From positions 930,001-994,000 of the forward strand of contig OZ252008.1 of the NCBI GenBank assembly GCA_965246995.1: a stretch of DNA of 64,000 nt, in the 5' to 3' direction. This document shows positions 47,495-55,072 of the stretch, in pieces. Below the pieces are notes generated by a model. That model ran no database searches, was not told the DNA's origin, and worked only from the letters and a program-made list of their open reading frames with translations. Each line of letters starts with the position of its first letter. Within the stretch, counting starts at the first letter, position 1. Both the position numbers and the translations under genes were made by a program. The stretch is from VXRJ01 sp965246995. Its GTDB lineage: Bacteria > Acidobacteriota > Vicinamibacteria > Vicinamibacterales > UBA8438.

Positions 47495-48088
47495 ATGGAG
47501 TATCAGATCCGCCAGTACAGCCTTCAGCAGGGCGCGCTTGAGATCGAGTACATCGAGGAGAACTTCGGCGAATTCCCTCGACGCAAGCGCGCCGAGGAAG
47601 TGATCGCGCGCCTCGGCAACCGCGACCACCAGATTCTGATGGCGGAAGCGCCCCTGCCGGACGACACTTCGACTATCGTCCCGGTCGCCTACAAGGTGTC
47701 GCACGAACTCCGGCGCACCGAGAGCGAACCGAAACTGGCCGATCTGGTGGCGCGCCTCCAGCCGTCGATCGAGTTTGAGGGACGCAAGATCCTCTACAGC
47801 TGGATTGGTGGCACGCGGCGCGACTGGCGCGGCCGTGGCTTCTTTCGTGCGCTGACCGAGGAGCAGGAGGCCTGGGCGCACGAGAATGGCTTCGCCGAAA
47901 TCATCGTCAAGACGAAGAACCGCCTCTACGGCATGCGCGGAACGCTCGACCACCTGCAGTTCAACGTAATCAAGTTCGAGCCGAGCACTTCGGACAACCG
48001 TGAATCGAAGGTGTATCTCAGCAAGCAGCTCGGTCTTGAGGTGCTCGACGGTCACCGCAGCCAGCGCTCCGTCGTCCGATCGGTGTGA
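47495..48088 (+). CDS. GNAT-family N-acetyltransferase
   Basis: 197 aa. The acetyl-CoA loop region is IGGTRRDWRGRGFFRALTEEQEAWA, followed by EIIVKTKNRLYGMRGTLDHLQFNVIKF, the normal GNAT order. The substrate is unknown. I prefer the ATG at 47495; an ATG 24 nt upstream is also in frame. Its stop overlaps the next gene as GTGA. Confidence 0.75.
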   Translation: MEYQIRQYSLQQGALEIEYIEENFGEFPRRKRAEEVIARLGNRDHQILMAEAPLPDDTSTIVPVAYKVSHELRRTESEPKLADLVARLQPSIEFEGRKILYSWIGGTRRDWRGRGFFRALTEEQEAWAHENGFAEIIVKTKNRLYGMRGTLDHLQFNVIKFEPSTSDNRESKVYLSKQLGLEVLDGHRSQRSVVRSV

Positions 48089-48921
48089 CACCCGCCACCA
48101 TCGACACGATCGAAGATCCGCGCATCGGTGATTTCCGTGTGGTCTCCGACCCGGCACTGATGCGCGAACGGCGGCTGTTCGTCGCCGAAGGGTCGCTGGC
48201 TGTCGAGCGTCTGCTCGCCTCGCCGTTTCACATACGCGCACTGCTGGCTACGCGCAGCGCCCTGGATCGCCTGGAGCACGCGATCGCACGCCGGGAGTCC
48301 GGCGCGCCCGACATCTACGTCACCGAGTCACTGCAGTTGCGGCGGATTACCGGCTTCCGATTCCACCGCGGATGCCTTGCCCTGGGAGACCGGCCCGCGA
48401 CCGGTTCAACACCGGGCGGCCTGCCGCGGCTGCGCGCGGGCGCGCCGGTTGTCGCGCTCGACGCCGTTGCCGACCCCGACAACGTCGGCGCCATCTTCCG
48501 CAACGCCGCCGCCTTCGGCGCCACGGGAGTCGTCCTGTCACCCCGGTGCGCGGATCCGCTCTACCGCAAGGCGATCCGCACGTCGATGGCGACCACGCTC
48601 TCGCTGCCGTTTCAGGTGGCGGCTACTGCAGACTGGCCCAGCATGCTCGAGCGGTTCCGGGACGACGGCGCGCGCGTCATCGCGCTAACCCCCGCTGCGG
48701 GCGCCGCCGACCTGGAGACCTTCGTGCAGTCTTGCACCCGTGAACCGCTGGTCCTCGTCGTGGGCAACGAAGGCGACGGTGTCAGTCAGGCCGTCCTGGA
48801 CGGCTGCGATGCAACCGTCCGAATCCCGCTCGATCCGGCGGTAGATTCCCTCAACGTTGCCACGGCGACCGCCATCGCCCTCCAACGCCTCCATGGGGTG
48901 ATGGGTTCCGAGGGGCGATAG
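48085..48921 (+). CDS. SpoU/TrmH-family RNA 2'-O-methyltransferase
   Basis: 278 aa. The N-terminal part resembles the SpoU substrate-binding domain. The trefoil-knot SPOUT core shows the three motifs: DNVGAIFRNAAAFGA, LVLVVGNEGDGVS, and PLDPAVDSLNVATATAIAL. It should methylate a ribose in rRNA or tRNA. GTG start, 4-bp overlap with the acetyltransferase. Confidence 0.9.
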   Translation: MTPATIDTIEDPRIGDFRVVSDPALMRERRLFVAEGSLAVERLLASPFHIRALLATRSALDRLEHAIARRESGAPDIYVTESLQLRRITGFRFHRGCLALGDRPATGSTPGGLPRLRAGAPVVALDAVADPDNVGAIFRNAAAFGATGVVLSPRCADPLYRKAIRTSMATTLSLPFQVAATADWPSMLERFRDDGARVIALTPAAGAADLETFVQSCTREPLVLVVGNEGDGVSQAVLDGCDATVRIPLDPAVDSLNVATATAIALQRLHGVMGSEGR

Positions 48922-49088
48922 CCCGTTCGGCCGGAACCGCCGCCGGGCCGCCGAGGTCTGACCGGCTGCTGCTGCTTCGAGTTGGCATTCATGGCGATGT
49001 CCACTCGGGCTTCCTCAGGAAAGTTGTTTGGCAAACACCTTCAGCTTCCTTGGTCCGGACCGAATGGACAACGTCCTAAAGGTCACAG

Positions 49089-50081
49089 CTAGAAGATCGC
49101 GATCGGATTCAACGGCGAGCCGGTTCCCCCGATCACCGGGATCGGTCCCGCGGTCAGCATGAACTCCCACCGATTCTCCGCCGCCGCTGTCTCCGCCAGC
49201 GCCTCCAGGTCCATGTTGTCGAAGATGTCCGTCCCCAACGCTGCAATCAACAGGGTGTGGACCGGCTGTGTCACATCTTCCACCAACGACGGCTGCACGT
49301 CGGTCGCCGCATCGCTTCCGACGAAGGCGACATCCCGCTCATGGATCCAGCGCACGACCGACGCGTGAATGCCGGCGGAGTTCCCCGAGACCTGCCAGGG
49401 TCCTTCCGCTGCACGCCGTGCCCAGCGCCCGGTCCGAATAAAGATCACGTCGCCCGATCCAACCGTCACGCCAGCCTGTTCCTCCCACGCCTCGATGTCC
49501 TCGATGTAGATCGGCGTGGCCGGTTCCAGGTACGGAACCCCCTTCAGGCGCGGTATGTCGAGCAGGATGCCCCGTGTGACGATTCCCTGCTGCAGATTGG
49601 AGATGCCGTTCTTCGTGCATCCCTCCTCGGGCGAACTCGCCGACCTGGGCACGTTGTTGTAGAACATGTCCTTGTATGCGAAATGGCAGAGCGAATCGAT
49701 ATGGCTGACGCCGTAGCCGTGGTACGTGAATTCGTACGTGTCGCTCGTCAGGCTCTCGGACATCGTGTGATTGAAGGCGGCATCGGGGTTGTCGACTGCC
49801 TCGTCCGGCATGGGGTTGTGCGCGAGCGAGACGGTGATCCCGCTCTGGACCAATGCTGCCGCCTCGCGCACCTTGTCCGGCGTGATCAGGTTCGCCGTGC
49901 CGCGTTCATCGTCCGGCCCCCAGCGGCCCGCGTTCGACACCTCCTGGAAGAGAGCGTCGAATTCTTCCGCGTTGCGCGGGAAGTTCCGATCCTCCTGGCT
50001 GTCGGCGCCCGAGCAGGCGGCGATGATGACCGTGACTACCGCCGCCACTGCTGCCGATGCCGTCGTCCACTTCAGTGTCAT
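49089..50081 (-). CDS. Cyclase-family (kynurenine formamidase-like) lipoprotein
   Basis: 330 aa. The signal ends IIAACSG, a lipobox. The cyclase family metal site appears as HGYGVSHIDSLCHF (HxGxxxHxDxxxH spacing). Other conserved parts are DVIFIRTGRWAR and FVGSDAATD. The family includes kynurenine formamidase and isatin hydrolase; this exported form has an unknown substrate. AAGGAGAAGG precedes the ATG at 50081. Confidence 0.82.
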   Translation of the reverse strand: MTLKWTTASAAVAAVVTVIIAACSGADSQEDRNFPRNAEEFDALFQEVSNAGRWGPDDERGTANLITPDKVREAAALVQSGITVSLAHNPMPDEAVDNPDAAFNHTMSESLTSDTYEFTYHGYGVSHIDSLCHFAYKDMFYNNVPRSASSPEEGCTKNGISNLQQGIVTRGILLDIPRLKGVPYLEPATPIYIEDIEAWEEQAGVTVGSGDVIFIRTGRWARRAAEGPWQVSGNSAGIHASVVRWIHERDVAFVGSDAATDVQPSLVEDVTQPVHTLLIAALGTDIFDNMDLEALAETAAAENRWEFMLTAGPIPVIGGTGSPLNPIAIF

Positions 50082-50150
50082 GTTCCTTCTCCTTCGGTGC
50101 CGCCGGGTCAGGCGGCCATTGTAGCGACCCTCGTCACCGTTCGGCTTCAC

Positions 50151-50330
50151 AGGAGCCCGTGGTGAAACCCCCGCTACATTCGAGCGGCGACGCATCCCGC
50201 CTGAACGGCGTTGCTCCTCGGACTGCGTCAGTCCGCGGTCGCAATATGGCCAATATGCTCCCTCGTCGCGCCTTGTCAGGCGAGCGCCTCGTCGCTCTCG
50301 GTGCTACGCGGGGTTTCACCACGGGCTCCT
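50151..50330. mobile_element. MITE-like element, 180 bp with 21-bp perfect terminal inverted repeats
   Basis: The left end begins AGGAGCCCGTGGTGAAACCC and the right end is its exact inverted complement for 21 bp. The inside holds smaller palindromes such as CGGACT-gcgtc-AGTCCG and GCAATATGGCCAATATGC, but no ORF of its own. No target duplication is obvious; CTAG flanks the right end at 50329-50332. The right half overlaps the 3' end of tag and provides its stop codon. A 32-bp near-copy of one end is at 26285-26316. Confidence 0.7.
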
Positions 50331-50914
50331 AGGGCCTGCACCTCACCGTGTCGGAAGCAGTCCACCTGGTGGTCGTTCACCATGCCCGTCGCCTGCATGT
50401 GCGCGTAGCAGATGGTGGAACCGACGAACGAGAAGCCACGCGACTTCAGGTCCTTGCTCAATGCATCGGACTCCTCGGTTCGCGCCGGCACGTCGGTCCA
50501 GGACTGCCTTCTGTTCTGTTTCGGACGACCGTCTACGAACCGCCAGATGTAGGCATCGAAGCTGCCGAACTCGTCCTGCACCTCGAGAAACGCCCGTGCG
50601 TTCTTGATGGCCGATTCGATCTTCAACCGGTTCCGGATAATGCCCGCGTCGTTCAGCAGCCGCGCCACCTGGCCTTCGTCGAACCGTGCGACCTTCTCCG
50701 GATCGAACTGGCTGAACGCAAGACGGTACGCCGGTCGCCGTTTCAGGATGGTGAGCCAGCTCAACCCCGCCTGCGCCCCTTCCAGCACCAGCATCTCGAA
50801 GATTTTCTGATCGTCATGGAGCGGCACGCCCCATTCCTCGTCGTGGTACGGCAGGTAGAGGGGGTGGGAGGCGCCCCAGGGGCAGCGCTTCCGCTGGTCG
50901 CCCGGTGCGGTCAC
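50276..50914 (-). CDS. tag: DNA-3-methyladenine glycosylase I
   Basis: 212 aa; removes 3-methyladenine from alkylated DNA. The N-terminal RCPWGASHPLYLPYHDEEWGVP, central ILKRRPAYRLAFSQFDPEKVARF and C-terminal GSTICYAHMQATGMVNDHQVDCFRH are the TagI hallmarks. Zinc ligands (Cys near the start, His and Cys near the end) are present. The last 18 or so residues (LGARGETPRSTESDEALA) and the stop codon come from the MITE-like element. The start is GTG at 50914, with TATCAT 6 nt upstream and no ribosome binding site. Confidence 0.92.
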   Translation of the reverse strand: MTAPGDQRKRCPWGASHPLYLPYHDEEWGVPLHDDQKIFEMLVLEGAQAGLSWLTILKRRPAYRLAFSQFDPEKVARFDEGQVARLLNDAGIIRNRLKIESAIKNARAFLEVQDEFGSFDAYIWRFVDGRPKQNRRQSWTDVPARTEESDALSKDLKSRGFSFVGSTICYAHMQATGMVNDHQVDCFRHGEVQALGARGETPRSTESDEALA

Positions 50915-50920
50915 GGCGTC

Positions 50921-50930
50921 ATGATACTGT
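50921..50930. promoter_or_regulatory. Overlapping divergent leaderless-type -10 boxes (tag / PPIase)
   Basis: Minus-strand TATCAT (50926-50921) is 6 nt before the tag GTG. Plus-strand TACTGT (50925-50930) is 7 nt before the PPIase GTG. The two start codons are only 23 nt apart, which leaves no room for Shine-Dalgarno-bearing leaders on both sides. Confidence 0.5.
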
Positions 50931-50937
50931 CGTAGCC

Positions 50938-52077
50938 GTGCAGCGCGCCCGTCTTTCGGCCCTGTGCATGGCGATCGCCATCGGGTCGACAACGGGTTCC
51001 TCCTCCCTCGCGCAGCAGGCGGAACGGGAACCGTTCGTTGCTCCGCTCACGGTCGAGGAGATGACCGCCAAGCAGGTGGTCCTCGAGACCCACCTGGGCA
51101 CGATCGCGATCGATCTCCGGCCCGACCTTGCGCCCAATCATGTCGGGTTGATCATGCGCCTCGTCGAGGAGGGAACCTACGCCGGCACGACGTTCCACCG
51201 GATGGTCGCTAACGGCATCGTTCAGGGCGGCGACCCGCTTACCGCCGATCCGGAGCGGGCGGCGGACTATGGCCGCGGCGGCCTCGGTCTCGTTGACGCC
51301 GAGCCGAGCGGCGCGGCGCATCTCCGGGGCACCGTGTCGGCCGTCGTGGCGCCGGGCGATCCGAACAGCGGCGGCGCGCAGTTCCTGATCTGCGTCGTGG
51401 ATCAGCCGGGCCTTGACGGCCAGTACACCATCTGGGGCCAGGTGGCGGACGGTTTGGATGTGGTGACGCGGATATCCGAGACACCGGTCGATGCCGAGGG
51501 CCGCGCCACCGAGCGAATCGTGGTCCGAAGCGCCGCGATCCGCGACAAGCCGCCGCCGGAAGTGCCGCCGTTCACCACCGAAACGGATGCCGAGCTGGCC
51601 GCGTACCGCGTCGTGCTCGAGACTACGCATGGCCGGATCGCTATCGACCTGTACTCGGACCGCGCGCCGAACCATGTCCGCAACTTCCTCCGTCTGGCCG
51701 ACGCGGGCGTCTACGACGGCATCGCGTTCCACCGCATCGTTCCCGGTTTCGTCATCCAGAGCGGCCACCTGCCGACCCGGCGGGAGATCCTGACGGACCG
51801 CCAGCAGCGCTACATCCAGAACCTCGACCCGGAATTCAACGACACGCCGCACGTTCGCGGCATCGTCTCGATGGCGAGACTCGACGATCCGTCGAGCGCG
51901 TCGACCAGCTTCTTCATCGTCACTGACACGTCGCCGGAGTTGGACGGTACCTACACCGCCTTCGGCGTCGTCACCGAGGGTCTGGATGTCGTGTCGGCAA
52001 TTGAAGCGGTGCCCACCGACGGCGAGGCCCCGGTCGACAGGGTCGAGATCACCGACGCCGAAGTGGTCCGCCGTTAG
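50938..52077 (+). CDS. Secreted peptidyl-prolyl isomerase with two cyclophilin domains
   Basis: 379 aa with a signal peptide (about 1-27, ending SLAQQ). Two cyclophilin domains follow (about 38-195 and 212-375). Each begins VVLETxxGxIAIDL and contains an FHRxVxxxxxQxG block: TFHRMVANGIVQGG in the first and AFHRIVPGFVIQSG in the second. The second domain keeps more of the active-site residues. Such fusions act as periplasmic folding helpers. GTG start in a divergent arrangement with tag. Confidence 0.85.
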   Translation: MQRARLSALCMAIAIGSTTGSSSLAQQAEREPFVAPLTVEEMTAKQVVLETHLGTIAIDLRPDLAPNHVGLIMRLVEEGTYAGTTFHRMVANGIVQGGDPLTADPERAADYGRGGLGLVDAEPSGAAHLRGTVSAVVAPGDPNSGGAQFLICVVDQPGLDGQYTIWGQVADGLDVVTRISETPVDAEGRATERIVVRSAAIRDKPPPEVPPFTTETDAELAAYRVVLETTHGRIAIDLYSDRAPNHVRNFLRLADAGVYDGIAFHRIVPGFVIQSGHLPTRREILTDRQQRYIQNLDPEFNDTPHVRGIVSMARLDDPSSASTSFFIVTDTSPELDGTYTAFGVVTEGLDVVSAIEAVPTDGEAPVDRVEITDAEVVRR

Positions 52078-52128
52078 TGCTACGCGGAAGCGCGGGCGCT
52101 GATGGTTCCTTGACCGGCGCGCGGCACA

Positions 52129-52453
52129 CTAGCGTTGGGCCGGTCCGTCCCCGCGCAGCCTGCGCTGCGCGAATCGCCAACCGGCCTCGGTCTTGACGAG
52201 ACTGTCGGTGAATACGCCCGAAGTCTGAATCGCGGCCGGGCCGTCCATGGTGCGATAGAGCATCAAGTAACATCTGCCCTCCGCGCCGTCCGGCGTCGCC
52301 GAGATCATCACCTGACTCTGCCAGTTTCGCATGTGGCCGGCGTTGCTCTCGTACGCGCCCGCCGCAAACGCCGCCAAGGCGTCGCGGCCGGCGATTCTCA
52401 GCCCCGCGTCCTCGTCGTCGCCGGCGGCAATTGCCCCGCCCCGATCAGCCCAA
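52129..52453 (-). pseudogene. SnoaL/NTF2-like gene, C-terminal remnant
   Basis: About 100 codons on the minus strand resemble the second half of a SnoaL-like protein: GRDALAAFAAGAYESNAGHMRN, WQSQVMISATPDG, GRCYLMLYRTMDG, SGVFTDSLVKTEAGWRFAQRRL. The N-terminal half of the fold is not found in the same frame; upstream in-frame codons look unrelated. Probably a frameshifted or truncated gene. It could be a real short protein, but no good start is visible. Confidence 0.45.
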
Positions 52454-52673
52454 CATTCATTACCGCGAGTGACAGCGCAACCGCGCTGAACTGCTGGTGT
52501 CCGTGGCGACAGCCCGTGTCCTCGGCGCCACGTTGTTGACGCAGACCGCCGCATCGTCGTGATTCCTCGCCAAGTCGCTGAATCAGGCCGCGGACCGGCG
52601 CCAAGTACGTGCGCCCCAGGGTGAGCCCGTTTCCGTCTTCTTTGCGCATTCCTAGGCGAGGAGGATGGAAATC

Positions 52674-53342
52674 GTGAGCCAAATGACACAACTCACGCCC
52701 TACGTACTCGGTCTGCTCCTGGGCCTCGGACTCGCCGGCGGCACCCCGGTACTGGCGCAATCGGCAGCGGCCGAGTCCGGCTCGACCGAACCGTCGTTAG
52801 CCTGGACGTTCGATGCCGGGGTCAGCAAGGTCCCGGGGCTCCGGTTCGGCTGGGGTTCCGAATCCAGCACCGTCGGCGGATGGATTGGCGTCGGCTCCGG
52901 CAACTTCCGGCTCAACGTCAACTACTGGCACAGCGAGGTGCGTCAGGAGGAAACCATGTACGACCCGGGACTCGTCGAGTTGTCCATCGTGGATCAGATG
53001 GATATCGCGGGCGTCTGGCGCTTCCGGGCGGGGCGCGTGTTCTCACCGCACGTCCTGGCCGGCGTCGGATTCGATCGATCCAGATACCACAGTTGTTGGG
53101 ACACCCCGATCGGGCGCCGCTGCAGCGGAGAGAGCGCCGTGTGGTCCGTGCCAGCAGACAGCGGAGAGTCACTGGTCCACCGTAGCCGGAGTTTCTTTGG
53201 GGTGTACGGAGCGGGGATCGACCTCGCGCTCGGATCGCGGTTCTTCGTGCGCGCCCAAGCGCGGGTGTACACGGACCCCGACGCCTATTATCCGTTGTTC
53301 GCCAGGGTCGCCACGGTCATCGGCGGCGGCGTGCGCTTCTAG
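52674..53342 (+). CDS. Outer-membrane beta-barrel protein
   Basis: 222 aa: signal peptide (ending PVLAQ), then alternating amphipathic strands (SLAWTFDAGVSKV, GGWIGVGSGNFRLNVNYW, HVLAGVGFDRSRYH, FFGVYGAGIDLALGSRFFVRAQARVY) and a C-terminal Phe after VRF, the usual outer-membrane insertion signal. A GAGGAGG lies 9 nt before the GTG at 52674; the ATG nine bases earlier would touch the ribosome binding site. Function unknown. An IS element begins 13 nt after the stop. Confidence 0.75.
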   Translation: MSQMTQLTPYVLGLLLGLGLAGGTPVLAQSAAAESGSTEPSLAWTFDAGVSKVPGLRFGWGSESSTVGGWIGVGSGNFRLNVNYWHSEVRQEETMYDPGLVELSIVDQMDIAGVWRFRAGRVFSPHVLAGVGFDRSRYHSCWDTPIGRRCSGESAVWSVPADSGESLVHRSRSFFGVYGAGIDLALGSRFFVRAQARVYTDPDAYYPLFARVATVIGGGVRF

Positions 53343-53557
53343 CGTCTCTCTCTAGCCCGGATTTCTCACAGCTCCCGGAGATCGGGCATGAGGCGGTGGG
53401 TCTGGGGTTCCGGGCGGCCAACTCAGGCGCCAGCGGTGGTCTGGACGCGGGCGACGACGTGCGCGCGGCGCCAAAATCGGTCGGGTAAGCACACCATGCC
53501 CGAAAGGTCCCCGTGCCCCCCTGCGGTCGTGAACGTATGCCGCCGCCTGGCCAATCG

Positions 53558-54973
53558 TCAGGCCGGGCCGGGCGGTGCGCGCAAACGTTGAGCGGCCGTG
53601 ATGAACAGATCGGCGTCGGGCGCCAGCTCGGACAGCGCCACGCAGATGCGGCGCACGGTGACGCGGACGTGGGCGCCGATCTTGAGCAGCCGCAGCCGTA
53701 GCGTGTCGCATTGGGCGCGGGCGAGCCGGGTGCCCGCCAGCCCCCGGTCGCGGAGGTGCTGGAGCAGGACGTAGGCCAGCGTGGCCCAATACAGGCGCAG
53801 TTGGTTGGCGCGCAGCGTCGCACTGCTCGTCCGGTCCGCGAACAGCGCCAGTTGCTGTTCCTTGATGCGGTTCTCCATGTCCCCGCGGGCGCAATAGAAA
53901 TCCTCATACAGCGCCTGCGCCGCCAGGGTGTCCGGCCGCAGCGATGTCACCACGAAGCGTGGATTGGCGCCCGCGGGCAGATGCTCGGCCTTGCCGACCA
54001 CCCGGCGCTCCCGGCTCCAGCTCTCGCGCGTGCGATAGCGGAAGTCCGCAAACACCCGCGCGGCGGTCCCGGTTTCCTCGCACTGCGCCTGGGCCTGCGC
54101 CAGTTCGGGCCCGATGTGTTCCTTCAACCGAGCGTTCTTCGCCAAGCCGATGACGTAATCCACCGCATGCTCTTCGCACCAGTTCAGCAGCTCGTCTCGG
54201 CAGAACCCCGAGTCTCCCCGCACCACGATGGAGACCGACGGCCACGCCTGCCGCACCTGCCCCACAATCCGCGCCAACTCGTCCACCACCCCGGCCGCCC
54301 CGTCGATGTTCGAGGGCCGCAACCGCGCGCAGAGCACCTGCGCCCCGCAGAAGATATACAGAGGCAGATAGCAGTAGTGCCGGTAATACCCGTGGAAGAA
54401 CCGCCCTTCCTGCTGGCCGTGCAGCGGGTCGTCCGTCGCATCGACATCCAGCACGATGCGCGCCGGCGGCGTCGGGTGCGACTCGATGAACACGTCCACC
54501 AGCAGGGCGTCGAGCGCCGCTTCGTCATAGGTCACCTTCTTGTACCGGTCAGCCTCGGCGTCCTTCGACCCGACCAGTTCCAGCCGGTTCAGCGTGCTCT
54601 TCCCCGCCAGCGCGGCCCCGCGATCCGCCGGCCGCACCCGGTTCTCGCCCGTCGGGTCCGCCTTGCCCACCGCGGCCGCCACCAGCGGGTCGCGCCGCAG
54701 GGTGTCATGGTCGTTCAGATCTTCGTAGCCCAACGCGACGGCCATCACACGCTGGGTCACCAAGTCCTCGACCGTGTGCTCGATCAAGCTCGGATCCCGG
54801 TAGTCCTGGAAGCACTCCGCCGCGCGCCGGCACACGCCGGTGCACTTCTCCACCGCCCGCAGCAGCAATGCCCCGGCGTTGGACGTGATCGTTCCGCCAT
54901 CGAAGCTGGCGACCAGACGGCGACGACCGACCCGAGGAAACTCAAGCTGGGTTGGCGTACAATGTGTCGACAA
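53558..54973 (-). CDS. IS1380-family transposase
   Basis: 471 aa, apparently complete. It opens in the family manner (LVASFDGGTITSNAGALLLR). The DDE-type catalytic residues lie in LDVDATDDPLHGQQEG, RGDSGFCRDELL and YCARGDMENRIKE. It starts with TTG, and GGAGG lies 7 nt upstream. The start codon lies inside an inverted repeat that may repress translation of read-through mRNA. It may still be active, as no frameshift was seen. Confidence 0.9.
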   Translation of the reverse strand: MSTHCTPTQLEFPRVGRRRLVASFDGGTITSNAGALLLRAVEKCTGVCRRAAECFQDYRDPSLIEHTVEDLVTQRVMAVALGYEDLNDHDTLRRDPLVAAAVGKADPTGENRVRPADRGAALAGKSTLNRLELVGSKDAEADRYKKVTYDEAALDALLVDVFIESHPTPPARIVLDVDATDDPLHGQQEGRFFHGYYRHYCYLPLYIFCGAQVLCARLRPSNIDGAAGVVDELARIVGQVRQAWPSVSIVVRGDSGFCRDELLNWCEEHAVDYVIGLAKNARLKEHIGPELAQAQAQCEETGTAARVFADFRYRTRESWSRERRVVGKAEHLPAGANPRFVVTSLRPDTLAAQALYEDFYCARGDMENRIKEQQLALFADRTSSATLRANQLRLYWATLAYVLLQHLRDRGLAGTRLARAQCDTLRLRLLKIGAHVRVTVRRICVALSELAPDADLFITAAQRLRAPPGPA

Positions 54974-55044
54974 GAGGCTGCCTCCGTGTGTGGCTTGAAG
55001 TTATTGTGATAACAACACTTTACGCCATCACGGGCAGCCTCTTG
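54971..55044 (-). promoter_or_regulatory. Inverted repeat covering the transposase start
   Basis: CAAGAGGCTGCC (54971-54982) pairs with GGCAGCCTCTTG (55033-55044). In minus-strand RNA that reads in from outside, this 12-bp stem would sequester the TTG start. Transcripts starting between the arms would lack the first arm and stay open. A smaller palindrome GTTATTGTGATAAC lies inside (55000-55013). Confidence 0.5.
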
Positions 55045-55072
55045 TTCACCTCCGGTGAGAAATCCGGGCTAG

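Larger units (their letters stand above)
53356..55068. mobile_element. IS1380-family insertion sequence
   Basis: Bounded by inverted repeats CCCGGATTTCTCAC and GTGAGAAATCCGGG, each flanked by CTAG (53352-53355 and 55069-55072). With CTAG included, the match is 18 bp and perfect. It contains one transposase gene on the minus strand. Inserted just after the outer-membrane barrel gene; its right side abuts an IS1182-family element at the shared CTAG. Confidence 0.85.

Noticed and set aside
52074..52088. GTGCTACGCGG match to the inner part of the MITE end
   Set aside because: Only 11 bp with no further similarity; could be chance.
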